A stretch of DNA of 64,000 bases from an uncultured Parabacteroides sp. (GCF_902493135.1 NZ_CABUOD010000005.1:90567-154566); one strand, 5' to 3'; shown: positions 26,928 to 36,053, numbered from the stretch's first letter. Notes: a model not told the origin generated them from the sequence alone. Program-made: numbers and translations.

Positions 26928-27656
26928 ATGAAGCATATATTAATAATGCTATTGCTCGTATGCAGCATACCGGCAATGGCGAGAGGGAATAAGTTCGATC
27001 GTGGAATAGAGCAGAAGACATTCATCCCGAAAGGGCAATGGATGGTGGGAGCCTCTTTCTCTTATTCCGAACATACGGACGATAATTTCAAGTGGTTGGT
27101 GATGGATGATGTGACCAGTACGGGATATACTTTTAAAGTCTCTCCGGTTGTCAGCTACTTTATCCGGGATAATATCGCAATCGGCGGACGTGTAGCCTAT
27201 TCCCGCGGCTTGACTGATTTAGGAAACTTATCTCTAAATCTGGGAGATGACCTGAGTTTTGATTTGTCTGATTATAAAGATAAATCACATATGGTATCTG
27301 GTTCATTCTTTATCCGTACATACCTGAACCTGGGTGATAGCAAACGGTTCGGCTTGTTTAACGAAGCCCGTGTGACTTACGGATACGGACAAAGCAACGT
27401 GGAAGACGGGACGGGCGATGAACTGAAGGGGACACATCAGATCAAACAGAATCTGAATTTCGGGGTTGCACCTGGCATCACCTGTTTCATCAACGACTAT
27501 GTTGCTGTTGAGGCGGCAATAGATGTGTTAGGGTTGGACTTTAAATGGTATGACCAGACAACGAACCAAGTAGAAAAAGGCAAACGTACCAATAGCGGGG
27601 CGAACTTTAAAATCAACTTGTTGTCAATCAATTTAGGTATTACATTCTATTTATAA
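26928..27656 (+). CDS. Cassette B gene 5: small outer-membrane beta-barrel protein
   Basis: A 242-residue secreted barrel protein: signal peptide cut near PAMA, strands of alternating hydrophobic residues, final strand GITFYL. Long stretches are the same or nearly the same as cassette A gene 5, including KTFIPKGQWMVG, SYFIRDNI, TYLNLGDSKRFGLFNEAR and the WYDQT segment. Predicted small OmpA-like barrel of the outer membrane. As the only non-lipoprotein and best conserved element of both cassettes it is the natural candidate for a shared anchor or export partner; this is inference. Confidence 0.85.
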   Translation: MKHILIMLLLVCSIPAMARGNKFDRGIEQKTFIPKGQWMVGASFSYSEHTDDNFKWLVMDDVTSTGYTFKVSPVVSYFIRDNIAIGGRVAYSRGLTDLGNLSLNLGDDLSFDLSDYKDKSHMVSGSFFIRTYLNLGDSKRFGLFNEARVTYGYGQSNVEDGTGDELKGTHQIKQNLNFGVAPGITCFINDYVAVEAAIDVLGLDFKWYDQTTNQVEKGKRTNSGANFKINLLSINLGITFYL

Positions 27657-27665
27657 GAGAGAGAG

Positions 27666-29309
27666 ATGATGCATAACGTAAAAGGATGTCTTCTGTCATT
27701 TATCTGTGTCTTGACAGGATGTATAGAGAATGATATTCCCTATCCGGTCGTAAAAGCGGAGATACAGGACATTGAGACGAATGGCTTTGTCTCTTCTTCT
27801 ATTGATAAGGAGGCAAGAAGTGTTTCCATTCTGGTAGACGATACGGTCGACCTCCGTACACTCCGCATTACGAAGTTGCTGGTAACTGCCGGTACGACGA
27901 TCATTCCGGATTCATTGGCATGTAAGGATGCCGGTCATTTCCCGGATTCGGGATTTGTATCGGTCGACAGTTTGCCTGCAACGGCTAACACGCAGATTGA
28001 CCTGTCGTCGCCGGCTACTTTTGTCTTGCGTATTTATCAGGATTATCCCTGGCAGATATCGGCTAAACGGAATATCCAGCGGAAATTCTCGATCAAGGCG
28101 GCTGACGGTAGTGATGTACAGGTCGGGACTCCTGTTGTCGATGAAGAGAACTGCAAGGTGATTATATATGTGAGCAAAGAGACGGATTTGGGTAATCTGA
28201 AGGTGCAAGAAATGACATTGGGAAGCTCTATTGCTTCCACTATTCCCGAACCGACAACGGTAACCGATTTCCGCCGTACCCGTACATTTGAAGTGAAGGC
28301 TTTTGGTGAGACGGAAACATGGTCTGTCAGCGTTGTCCATTACGAGGGGACAGGAGCAAGTCTTTCAGTATGGGCAAAACGGGCCTATCTGAGCGGAGTG
28401 GCAAAAGAAGGAACTGCTATCGATATCCAATATCGCCAGAAAGGCGAGGAGGTATGGGACCAGGTATTTGAAGACGAGATCACGTTCCATGAAGATGGCA
28501 CTTTCTCGGCGGCCATGCGTCATTTGATACCGGCGACCGAGTATGAATACAAGGCTACTATCGGTACGCAAACTTACGACGTCACCTCTTTTGTGACGGA
28601 TGAGGCGGCACAGTTGCCGAATGCCGGTTTTGAAGAATGGTGGATGAACACGAAAAATATCTGGTTTGTCTATGCCGAAGGGGGTGAAATGTTCTGGGAT
28701 ACCGGAAACACAGGGTCCGCAATTGCCAATAAGAATGTGACGGTTTATGACGAATCTAAGCCTCATGGTGGTAAACGGTCTATTAAGTTGGCTTCGGAAA
28801 ATGTGATTATCAAGTTTGCTGCCGGAAACCTGTTTGCCGGCGAATATGTCAAAACGGACGGGACAGATGGTATCCTTGATTTCGGACGTCCGTTCACTGC
28901 ACGTCCGACCTTCTTGAAAGGATGGTTCAAATATACTTGTACGCCGATCACTCAGGTTGCAGATGATCCGGGAGACCAGTTTGAGGATGCACAGAAAGGG
29001 ATGAATGATAAAGCGCATATTTATATCGCTTTAGGAGATTGGAGTTCTCCTGTACGTATCCAGACGAAGAAGTCAAAGCGTCAATTGTTCAATAAAAACG
29101 ATGAACATATCATCGCTTATCAGGAAATGATTGTCGGCGAAACAGTCAGCGGCTGGACGGAGTTCAAGCTAAAGCTGGATTACCGCTCTCTGACGCGTAA
29201 GCCGACATATATTATAGTTGTCGCCAGTGCCAGCAAGTACGGCGACTATTTTACCGGTGGTGACGGCAGTACCTTATGGCTGGATGATCTGGAGCTGATA
29301 TATGAATAA
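27666..29309 (+). CDS. Cassette B gene 6: PCMD domain lipoprotein
   Basis: A 547-residue lipoprotein (lipobox LTGC, Cys19). Two beta-rich modules at about 25-235 (ILVDDTVDLRTLRITK and VIIYVSKETDLGNLKVQE), each followed by a TTIPD- or STIPE-type turn, then a short fibronectin-like segment, then a PCMD domain from LPNAGFEEWW near 316 with FWDTGNTGSA, FAAGNLFAGEYV and IIVVASASKYGDYFTGGDGS. It has the same plan as cassette A gene 6 and no DUF4493 domain. It is the last gene of the cassette; a weak stem (29314-29328) follows its stop. Confidence 0.87.
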   Translation: MMHNVKGCLLSFICVLTGCIENDIPYPVVKAEIQDIETNGFVSSSIDKEARSVSILVDDTVDLRTLRITKLLVTAGTTIIPDSLACKDAGHFPDSGFVSVDSLPATANTQIDLSSPATFVLRIYQDYPWQISAKRNIQRKFSIKAADGSDVQVGTPVVDEENCKVIIYVSKETDLGNLKVQEMTLGSSIASTIPEPTTVTDFRRTRTFEVKAFGETETWSVSVVHYEGTGASLSVWAKRAYLSGVAKEGTAIDIQYRQKGEEVWDQVFEDEITFHEDGTFSAAMRHLIPATEYEYKATIGTQTYDVTSFVTDEAAQLPNAGFEEWWMNTKNIWFVYAEGGEMFWDTGNTGSAIANKNVTVYDESKPHGGKRSIKLASENVIIKFAAGNLFAGEYVKTDGTDGILDFGRPFTARPTFLKGWFKYTCTPITQVADDPGDQFEDAQKGMNDKAHIYIALGDWSSPVRIQTKKSKRQLFNKNDEHIIAYQEMIVGETVSGWTEFKLKLDYRSLTRKPTYIIVVASASKYGDYFTGGDGSTLWLDDLELIYE

Positions 29310-29444
29310 AAAAGAAGTCGGCGGCTTTTAGTAAAAAGACAGGCATTCTTTTGCAAAACACTTATGATTCGATCTTGAAACATATATGTTTTGATTGGCA
29401 GAAACAACTTCATTTCTTAGCAGATTTGAAACTAAATGTACCAC

Positions 29445-29554
29445 TAAAGAACCAGGTTCGCGGATGACGCGGATCGGGCGGATCTTAACGGATAAAATAA
29501 TTAAAATCCGCTTTCATCCGCGTCATCCGCGTCATCCGCGAACCTGGTTCTTTA
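29445..29554. repeat. Perfect 30-bp inverted repeat in intergenic DNA
   Basis: Arms 29445-29474 and 29525-29554 are exact reverse complements, separated by 50 bases that contain further GCGGAT/ATCCGC units. The arms themselves contain direct repeats of GCGGATGAC type. It lies in the 437-base gap between cassette B and metG, which holds no gene. The element is similar in style to the dyad at 61241-61388. Confidence 0.9.
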
Positions 29555-29642
29555 ATGTTTCAAATATTCTTACAATCGTTCTATTATTCTGCAAACATAT
29601 TATTGATTGCGAAAACAATTGTCATACTATCATGATTCGCTT

Positions 29643-29665
29643 TTTTAGCCGTGAAACGGCTAAAA
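29643..29665. repeat. Perfect 10-bp dyad with 3-base loop upstream of metG
   Basis: TTTTAGCCGT at 29643-29652 pairs with ACGGCTAAAA at 29656-29665. It lies about 50 bases upstream of the metG -7 box, so it is outside the metG message started there. No T run follows on either strand, so a protein-binding site is as likely as a terminator. Confidence 0.6.
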
Positions 29666-29714
29666 TGATGGTTAAACAGGGAACTAATCTTTTCCATCTA
29701 ACCAAATTATTCCT

Positions 29715-29722
29715 TACCTTTG
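29715..29722 (+). promoter_or_regulatory. -7 box of metG
   Basis: TACCTTTG matches TAnnTTTG fully and lies 24 bases before the metG start. Only TTT is found near the -33 position. Confidence 0.6.
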
Positions 29723-29746
29723 TGCCTCAAAAAGAGAACACAAGGT

Positions 29747-31786
29747 ATGGAAAAACAGTTTAAGAGAACGCTGATAACTACGGCGTTGCCGTATGCGAAC
29801 GGACCGGTGCATATCGGTCATTTGGCCGGGGTGTATGTGCCTGCTGATATTTATGCACGCTATCTTCGCCTGAAAGGGGAAGAAGTTTTGATGATCGGTG
29901 GATCGGATGAGCATGGAGTGCCTATCACGCTGAGAGCGAAGAAAGAAGGGATTACGCCGCAGGATGTGGTGGACCGTTATCATGGCATTATCAAGAAGTC
30001 TTTTGAGGATTTCGGTATCTCGTTCGATATCTATTCCCGTACGACTTCGCCTACGCATCGCCAGGTGGCGTCGGACTTCTTCCGTACCTTATATGATAAA
30101 GGCGAGTTTATCGAGAAAACAAGCGAACAGTATTATGACGAGGAAGCGAAACAGTTCCTTGCCGACCGCTATATAACCGGGACTTGTCCGCATTGCGGCA
30201 ATGAGAAAGCCTATGGCGACCAGTGCGAAGCCTGCGGTACATCTTTGAGCCCGACAGACCTGATCGACCCGAAATCCGCCATCAGCGGCAGCCAGCCGGT
30301 GATGAAAGAGACCAAACACTGGTATCTGCCTTTGGACAAATGGGAACCGTTCCTGCGCCAGTGGATTTTGGAAGGACATAAGGAATGGAAACCGAACGTG
30401 TACGGACAGTGCAAGAGCTGGTTGGATATGGGATTGCAGCCTCGCGCCGTAAGCCGCGACCTCGACTGGGGCATTCCCGTGCCGGTGGAAGGTGCGGAAG
30501 GAAAGGTGCTGTATGTCTGGTTCGACGCGCCTATCGGATATATCTCCAATACGAAAGAACTGCTCCCCGAAAGTTGGGAAACCTGGTGGAAAGATCCTGA
30601 AACCAAGATGGTGCATTTCATCGGTAAGGATAATATCGTGTTCCACTGTATCGTGTTCCCGGCCATGCTGAAAGCCGAAGGTTCTTACAACCTGCCGGAG
30701 AATGTGCCGGCCAATGAGTTCCTGAACCTGGAAGGCGACAAGATCTCCACTTCCCGCAACTGGGCTGTCTGGTTGAACGAATATCTGGTGGATATGCCGG
30801 GTAAGCAGGATGTGTTGCGCTATGTTTTGACGGCTAATGCTCCGGAGACAAAAGACAACGATTTCACCTGGAAAGATTTCCAGGCACGCAATAACAATGA
30901 GCTGGTAGCCATCTTAGGTAACTTCGTCAACCGCGCCTTGGTACTTACCGAAAAGTATTTCGAAGGCAAGGTGCCGGCCGCCGGCGAGCTGACCGATTAT
31001 GACCGTCAGACATTGACCGACTTTGCGAATGTAAAGGCCGACGTGGAACGTCTGCTGGATACGTACCATTTCCGTGACGCCCAGAAAGAAGCGATGAACC
31101 TGGCGCGTATCGGAAACAAATATCTGGCTGACACCGAACCCTGGAAATTGGCAAAGACTGATATGGCACGTGTCGCCACGATCATGAACATCGCTTTGCA
31201 GATCACGGCAAATCTGGCGATCGCTTTCGAACCGTTCCTGCCGTTCAGCATGGAGAAACTGAACAAGATGCTGAATGTCGAACCGTTAGGCTGGAACCGT
31301 CTGGGATCGACCGACCTGTTGGAAGCCGGCCACCAGTTGGGCAAATCCGAACTGTTGTTCGAGAAGATCGAAGACAGCGTGATCGAAGCGCAGGTACAAA
31401 AGCTGCTGGACACGAAGAAGGCAAACGAGGAAGCGAACTACAAGGCGAAACCCATCCGCGAGAATATCGAGTTTGATGATTTCATGAAGCTGGATATCCG
31501 TGTCGGGACCGTGCTGGAATGTACGAAAGTGCCTAAGGCGGACAAGCTGTTGCAGTTCCGTATCGATGACGGTCTGGAGAAACGTACGATCGTTTCCGGT
31601 ATCGCCCAGCATTACAAGCCGGAAGAGCTTGTGGGCAAGCAGGTTTGCTTCATTGCCAATCTGGCTCCGCGCAAGCTGAAAGGCATCGTTTCCGAAGGAA
31701 TGATCCTTTCTGCAGAAAACTTCGACGGCAAGCTGGCTGTCATCATGCCTGAGAAAGAGGTGAAACCGGGCAGCGAAGTGAAATAG
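29747..31786 (+). CDS. metG: Methionine--tRNA ligase
   Basis: Charges tRNA-Met with methionine in the cytoplasm. Start set at the ATG at 29747, because an earlier in-frame ATG at 29720 overlaps the promoter and adds nine residues foreign to the family. 679 residues. The class I signature HIGH is at 22-25, the zinc-knuckle cysteines CPHC begin at 147 with a second CEAC pair about 12 residues on, and the KMSKS loop is KISTS at 332-336. The C-terminal 110 residues are the EMAP/tRNA-binding domain ([16 protein letters not shown] onward), which makes the enzyme a dimeric type. The following gene begins 9 bases after the stop. Confidence 0.98.
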   Translation: MEKQFKRTLITTALPYANGPVHIGHLAGVYVPADIYARYLRLKGEEVLMIGGSDEHGVPITLRAKKEGITPQDVVDRYHGIIKKSFEDFGISFDIYSRTTSPTHRQVASDFFRTLYDKGEFIEKTSEQYYDEEAKQFLADRYITGTCPHCGNEKAYGDQCEACGTSLSPTDLIDPKSAISGSQPVMKETKHWYLPLDKWEPFLRQWILEGHKEWKPNVYGQCKSWLDMGLQPRAVSRDLDWGIPVPVEGAEGKVLYVWFDAPIGYISNTKELLPESWETWWKDPETKMVHFIGKDNIVFHCIVFPAMLKAEGSYNLPENVPANEFLNLEGDKISTSRNWAVWLNEYLVDMPGKQDVLRYVLTANAPETKDNDFTWKDFQARNNNELVAILGNFVNRALVLTEKYFEGKVPAAGELTDYDRQTLTDFANVKADVERLLDTYHFRDAQKEAMNLARIGNKYLADTEPWKLAKTDMARVATIMNIALQITANLAIAFEPFLPFSMEKLNKMLNVEPLGWNRLGSTDLLEAGHQLGKSELLFEKIEDSVIEAQVQKLLDTKKANEEANYKAKPIRENIEFDDFMKLDIRVGTVLECTKVPKADKLLQFRIDDGLEKRTIVSGIAQHYKPEELVGKQVCFIANLAPRKLKGIVSEGMILSAENFDGKLAVIMPEKEVKPGSEVK

Positions 31787-31794
31787 ATAATATA

Positions 31795-32925
31795 ATGTTG
31801 GAAGAACAGATACAGATGGTCGACTTGCATGGACAATATCTCCGGTTCAAAGAGGAGATCGATAAGGCCATGCAGGCGGTGATCGACGGTTGTGCCTTTA
31901 TCAATGGCTCGCAGGTGAAAACCTTTGCCGGGCATCTGGCCGGCTATCTTCAGGTTCCATACGTGGTCCCTTGCGGTAACGGGACGGACGCTTTGCAGAT
32001 CGCCCTGATGGCACTGGAACTTCAGCCCGGCGATGAGGTGATCCTACCGGCATTTACTTATATAGCGGCAGCCGAGGTTGTCGCTTTGTTAGGGCTGACG
32101 CCCGTGCTGGTGGATGTCGATCCCCGGACCTTCAATATCGATCCCCGGAAAATAGAAGCGGCTGTTTCGGGGCGGACAAAGGCGATTGTGGCCGTCCACC
32201 TGTTCGGACAATCCTGCGATATGGAGCCGATCATGGCTTTGGCAGATGCCTATCATCTGTATGTCGTGGAAGATAATGCCCAATCCGTCGGCGCCGATTA
32301 TACGTTTTCCGACGGACGGGTACGAAAGACCGGCACGATCGGACATATCGGGACGACTTCCTTTTTCCCGTCCAAGCCGTTGGCCTGCTATGGCGACGGA
32401 GGCGCGTTGATGACTTCCGACGAGGTGCTGGCTACCCGTATCCGCATGATTGCCAATCATGGCCAGGAATGCAAATACCATCATAGGCGGATCGGATGTA
32501 ACTCCCGCCTGGATACGTTGCAGGCAGCCGTGCTGGATGTGAAGTTGAAGCATCTGGAGGAGTTCACCGAGGCCCGCCGGCAGGTCGCTTCCCGGTACGA
32601 TGAAGCCTTGTCTTCCTGCGACTTGTTGGTTCTCCCGACGAAGTCGACGTTTTCGACTCATGTCTATCATCAATATACGGTCCAGGTAAAAGACGGCCGG
32701 CGGAATGCCCTTCAGGGTCTGTTGAAAGAGCGGGGAATCCCATCCATGATCTATTATCCCTTACCGGTACATCATCAGGAAGTCTACCGGCACATCTCCC
32801 GTATATCCGGCAGTTTGGACATCTCCGCCCCTTTGTGCGAATCCGTCCTTTCCCTACCCATCCATACGGAGATGTCATCCGAACAACAGCAATATATAAC
32901 AGATACCCTCACTAAACTAAAGTGA
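31795..32925 (+). CDS. DegT/DnrJ/EryC1/StrS family PLP-dependent sugar aminotransferase
   Basis: Transfers an amino group, normally from glutamate, to a nucleotide-linked keto sugar. 376 residues, the family norm. The PLP-binding lysine is Lys194 in SFFPSKPLACYGDGGA; the cofactor-phosphate region GTDALQIAL and the Asp of VVEDNAQS are visible. It is followed, with only 2 bases to the ATG, by a Gfo/Idh/MocA dehydrogenase. That pairing is the one seen in WlbA/WlbC and WbpB/WbpE, which make UDP-3-amino-GlcNAcA for O-antigen or capsule, so a role in surface-sugar synthesis is likely. The exact substrate cannot be read from the sequence. Confidence 0.88.
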   Translation: MLEEQIQMVDLHGQYLRFKEEIDKAMQAVIDGCAFINGSQVKTFAGHLAGYLQVPYVVPCGNGTDALQIALMALELQPGDEVILPAFTYIAAAEVVALLGLTPVLVDVDPRTFNIDPRKIEAAVSGRTKAIVAVHLFGQSCDMEPIMALADAYHLYVVEDNAQSVGADYTFSDGRVRKTGTIGHIGTTSFFPSKPLACYGDGGALMTSDEVLATRIRMIANHGQECKYHHRRIGCNSRLDTLQAAVLDVKLKHLEEFTEARRQVASRYDEALSSCDLLVLPTKSTFSTHVYHQYTVQVKDGRRNALQGLLKERGIPSMIYYPLPVHHQEVYRHISRISGSLDISAPLCESVLSLPIHTEMSSEQQQYITDTLTKLK

Positions 32926-32927
32926 TT

Positions 32928-33944
32928 ATGGATAAGAAGATAAAATTCGCAGTAATCGGTTGCGGCCATATCGGCAAACGTCATGCCGAGATGGTGACAC
33001 GCGATCCGGGAGCCGAGTTGGTGGCCCTTTGTGATATTCGTCCCCGTGAAGAATTGGGCATTGAAGCATACGATGTCCCGTTTTTCTCATCCCTTACGGA
33101 ATTATTGCAGAGCGGACTTTCCATCGATGTCGTGAATATCTGCGTACCGAACGGTCTGCATGCCTCTATGGCCATCCGGGCTGTCGAAGCCGGGCATCAC
33201 GTCGTGATCGAGAAGCCGATGGCACTGACGCTTGCCGATGCCGAGAAGGTGGTCTATGCTTCGCTGAAATACCGTAAACAAGTGTTCTGCGTCATGCAAA
33301 ACCGTTATTCTCCTCCTTCCGTCTGGATCAAGGAGATGGTGGATTCGGGTAAGTTAGGCAAGATCTATATGGTCCAGTTGAATTGCTATTGGAACCGTGA
33401 CGATCGTTATTATAAACCCGGTGGCTGGCATGGCGATGCCGCTTTGGACGGAGGGACGCTTTTTACCCAGTTCTCCCATTTCATCGACATTATGTACTGG
33501 CTTTTCGGGGATATCTGCAATATCCAGGCCCGCTTTGCCGATTTCAACCATGCCGGACTTACGGCTTTTGAAGATTCGGGTTTTGTGAATTTCAACTTCG
33601 TGAACGGCGGGATGGGGAGTCTGAGCTATTCCACTTCTGTCTGGAACAGGAACATGGAAAGCAGTATGCTGATTGTTGCGGAGAACGGAAGCGTGAAAAT
33701 CGGCGGACAGTATATGAACGAAGTCGAATACTGCCATATCAAAGATTATGAAATGCCGGAACTGGCGCCGACGAATCCTGGAAATGACTACGGTCCTTAT
33801 AAAGGTTCCGCCCAGAACCATAATTTCGTGATCCGCAATGTGGTCCGTGTCCTTTCCGGTGCAAGTTCGGAATGCATCACGACCAACGTACTGGAAGGCA
33901 TGAAGGTCGTGGACATCATCCAGCGGATTTATGCCTTGAAGTAA
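32928..33944 (+). CDS. Gfo/Idh/MocA family oxidoreductase, WlbA/WbpB-like
   Basis: NAD-dependent sugar dehydrogenase of 338 residues. The ATG at 32928 is chosen over a GTG at 32922 that overlaps the previous stop. N-terminal Rossmann motif GCGHIGKRH, catalytic-region EKPMAL, and a substrate-domain HxxD-type segment (FSHFIDIMYW). Adjacent to the DegT aminotransferase; together they would oxidise C3 of UDP-GlcNAcA and aminate it, if the WlbA assignment holds. It converges on the Lrp-type gene with a gap of 29 bases. Confidence 0.85.
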   Translation: MDKKIKFAVIGCGHIGKRHAEMVTRDPGAELVALCDIRPREELGIEAYDVPFFSSLTELLQSGLSIDVVNICVPNGLHASMAIRAVEAGHHVVIEKPMALTLADAEKVVYASLKYRKQVFCVMQNRYSPPSVWIKEMVDSGKLGKIYMVQLNCYWNRDDRYYKPGGWHGDAALDGGTLFTQFSHFIDIMYWLFGDICNIQARFADFNHAGLTAFEDSGFVNFNFVNGGMGSLSYSTSVWNRNMESSMLIVAENGSVKIGGQYMNEVEYCHIKDYEMPELAPTNPGNDYGPYKGSAQNHNFVIRNVVRVLSGASSECITTNVLEGMKVVDIIQRIYALK

Positions 33945-33973
33945 TAAATGCGAGATAGGGACGGGGCGGCGTG

Positions 33974-34444
33974 TTAAATATGGATTCCGTATTCATGCTT
34001 CACCTCGTCCATCACAAAGGTGCTTTCGAGCGAGCCGAGACTGTCGATCGTGCCTAACACGTTCAGGATAAATTCCTGGTAATACTTCATATTCGGCGCA
34101 TGGATCTTCAGCAGGTAGTCGTAACTCCCCGATATGTTGTAGCATTCCGTGACTTGCGGAATCTCCTGTATGATTCTTGTGAACTCCGCCGCAATCTCTT
34201 TGTTCAGTCTCCTCAACTTGACACTGCAAAAGACCACGAAGCCCTGGTTTAGCTTTTCGGCGTCCAGCACGGCAATGTACTTCTTTATATATCCTCCGTT
34301 TTCGAGGCGTTTCAGGCGTTCGAATACGGGTGTCGACGAGAGGCTGACACTCGCGGCGAGCTCTTTTGTGGTGAGCCGGGCATTCGATTGCAGGGTACGG
34401 AGGATCTGCAAGTCTACTTTGTCTAATTTCTCAAGTGTGTTCAT
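33974..34444 (-). CDS. Lrp/AsnC family transcriptional regulator
   Basis: A 156-residue feast/famine regulator. Residues about 8-58 are a winged helix (LDKVDLQILRTLQSNARLTTKELAASVSLSSTPVFERLKRLE in outline) and 70-145 the RAM effector domain with the SGSYDYLLKIHA segment. Lrp proteins bind an amino acid and regulate amino-acid metabolism. It is divergent from the O-acetylhomoserine sulfhydrylase gene, with 175 bases between the starts, so it probably regulates that gene and itself. Confidence 0.93.
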   Translation of the reverse strand: MNTLEKLDKVDLQILRTLQSNARLTTKELAASVSLSSTPVFERLKRLENGGYIKKYIAVLDAEKLNQGFVVFCSVKLRRLNKEIAAEFTRIIQEIPQVTECYNISGSYDYLLKIHAPNMKYYQEFILNVLGTIDSLGSLESTFVMDEVKHEYGIHI

Positions 34445-34547
34445 AAGAATAAAATTCTATCGGAATCCTTTTTTCGATCCTGATACAGTTTATGCGTTCT
34501 GTTGACGGCCGTAAAAATAGCGTTATTTTCTGTATTTCCCATATATC

Positions 34548-34578
34548 TTGTCTGATATCTCTGTCTGCTATAGTTTTG
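34548..34578 (+). promoter_or_regulatory. Promoter of metY
   Basis: TTG at 34548-34550, exactly 20 bases, then TAGTTTTG at 34571-34578: a complete Bacteroidetes promoter. The start codon is 41 bases further on. It lies in the divergent region shared with the Lrp-type gene. Confidence 0.75.
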
Positions 34579-34619
34579 CTGGAAAATAAGCAAGAAGAAC
34601 AATTTAAAATAATACGACT

Positions 34620-35909
34620 ATGGCAACAAAGAAATTACATTTCGAGACATTACAGGTTCATGTAGGGCAAGAACAGGCCGATCCCGCAACAGATGCTCGT
34701 GCCGTCCCTATTTATCAGACAACATCTTATGTATTTCATGATTCACAACATGCGGCAGACCGTTTCGGCCTTCGTGATGCCGGGAATATTTATGGCCGCC
34801 TGACCAATTCGACCCAGGGAGTTTTCGAAGCGCGTGTCGCCGCTCTCGAAGGGGGAGTGGCTGGTCTGGCGGTGGCTTCCGGTGCGGCGGCCGTGACGTA
34901 TGCCTTGCAGAATATACTTGGGGTGGGCGACCATATTGTGGCTGCCGACAATCTCTATGGCGGTTCCTTCAATCTGATTACGCATACGTTAGCGGCTCAG
35001 GGCATTACCCACACGATTGTAAATGTCAATGACCTGCAGGCGTTGGAGGCTGCTATCCGGGAGAATACGAAAGCGGTGTATGTCGAAACGTTCGGTAATC
35101 CCAATTCTGATGTTACCAATATCGATGCTGTGGCGGAGGTGGCCCATCGTCATGATATCCCGTTGATCGTGGATAATACGTTCGGTACGCCGTACCTGAT
35201 CCGCCCGATCGAGCACGGGGCCGATATTGTCGTCCATTCCGCCACCAAATTTATCGGCGGGCATGGATCGAGCTTGGGGGGCGTGATTGTGGACAGTGGC
35301 CGTTTCGACTGGAAAGCAAACGCCGATAAGTTCCCGACTTTGGGCAAACCGGACCCAAGCTATCATGGGGCGGTCTTTGCCGACGTGGCGGGCCCGGCAG
35401 CCTTCGTCACTCGCATCCGGGCCGTCATTCTGCGTGATACAGGAGCCACGATCTCGCCTTTCAATGCTTTTATCCTGCTGCAGGGGCTGGAAACCTTGTC
35501 CCTCCGTGTGGAGCGTCATGTTGCCAATGCTTTGAAAGTCGTCGAGTATTTGTCCGAACATCCGAAAGTGAGCAAAGTGAACCACCCGGCTCTTCCGGAC
35601 CATCCGGATCATGAACTCTATAAAAAATATTTCCCGAAAGGTGCCGGCAGTATTTTTACTTTCGAGATCGAAGGCGGGCAGGAAGCGGCCTGGAAGTTTA
35701 TCGATTCGCTGGAAATCTTCTCCCTTCTTGCCAATGTGGCTGATGTGAAGAGCCTTGTGATCCATCCATATACGACTACCCATTCTCAAATGACTCCGGA
35801 AGAGTTGGCCGGACAGCATATCACGCCTTCCACGGTGCGCCTGAGCATCGGTACCGAATATATCGATGATATCATTGATGATCTGGACCAGGCACTGGCA
35901 CAGGTTTGA
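34620..35909 (+). CDS. metY: O-acetylhomoserine aminocarboxypropyltransferase/sulfhydrylase
   Basis: Makes homocysteine from O-acetylhomoserine and sulfide (or methanethiol to methionine), a PLP enzyme of the Cys/Met metabolism family in the cytoplasm. 429 residues, the length typical of MetY rather than of MetB (about 380). Visible are the N-terminal YQTTSYVF, the PLP-phosphate loop SGAAAVTYAL, the aspartate of VDNTFGTP and the PLP lysine in SATKFIGGHGSSLGG. The closing HPYTTTHSQM and VRLSIGTEYIDDIIDDL are family hallmarks. Transcribed from its own promoter, divergent from the Lrp-type regulator. Confidence 0.95.
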   Translation: MATKKLHFETLQVHVGQEQADPATDARAVPIYQTTSYVFHDSQHAADRFGLRDAGNIYGRLTNSTQGVFEARVAALEGGVAGLAVASGAAAVTYALQNILGVGDHIVAADNLYGGSFNLITHTLAAQGITHTIVNVNDLQALEAAIRENTKAVYVETFGNPNSDVTNIDAVAEVAHRHDIPLIVDNTFGTPYLIRPIEHGADIVVHSATKFIGGHGSSLGGVIVDSGRFDWKANADKFPTLGKPDPSYHGAVFADVAGPAAFVTRIRAVILRDTGATISPFNAFILLQGLETLSLRVERHVANALKVVEYLSEHPKVSKVNHPALPDHPDHELYKKYFPKGAGSIFTFEIEGGQEAAWKFIDSLEIFSLLANVADVKSLVIHPYTTTHSQMTPEELAGQHITPSTVRLSIGTEYIDDIIDDLDQALAQV

Positions 35910-35935
35910 TGTGAGATGCCAATGTGTTTTTGATT

Positions 35936-36053
35936 AGATGCAAGTGTAATCTGTTTTCTGCATTGTCGAGAATAAGTTCGACATTGTCAAGTATATGTTT
36001 GACATTGTCGGGAATATATACGACAGGGTCGAAAACAGATTACACTTGCATCT
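35936..36053. repeat. Perfect 23-bp inverted repeat enclosing four 21-bp tandem units
   Basis: Arms 35936-35958 and 36031-36053 are exact reverse complements. Between them ATTGTC begins at 35962, 35983 and 36004, and a variant AGGGTC at 36025, giving an exact period of 21. Units contain the partial dyad GACATTGTC. It occupies the non-coding gap between metY and the FecR gene. Confidence 0.9.

Noticed and set aside
29310..29331. Terminator directly after cassette B
   Set aside because: The stem is only five bases with a G-T pair and a mixed tail; too weak to list as a feature.
29445..29554. Terminal inverted repeats of an insertion sequence
   Set aside because: Only 50 bases lie between the arms and there is no transposase or target duplication visible.
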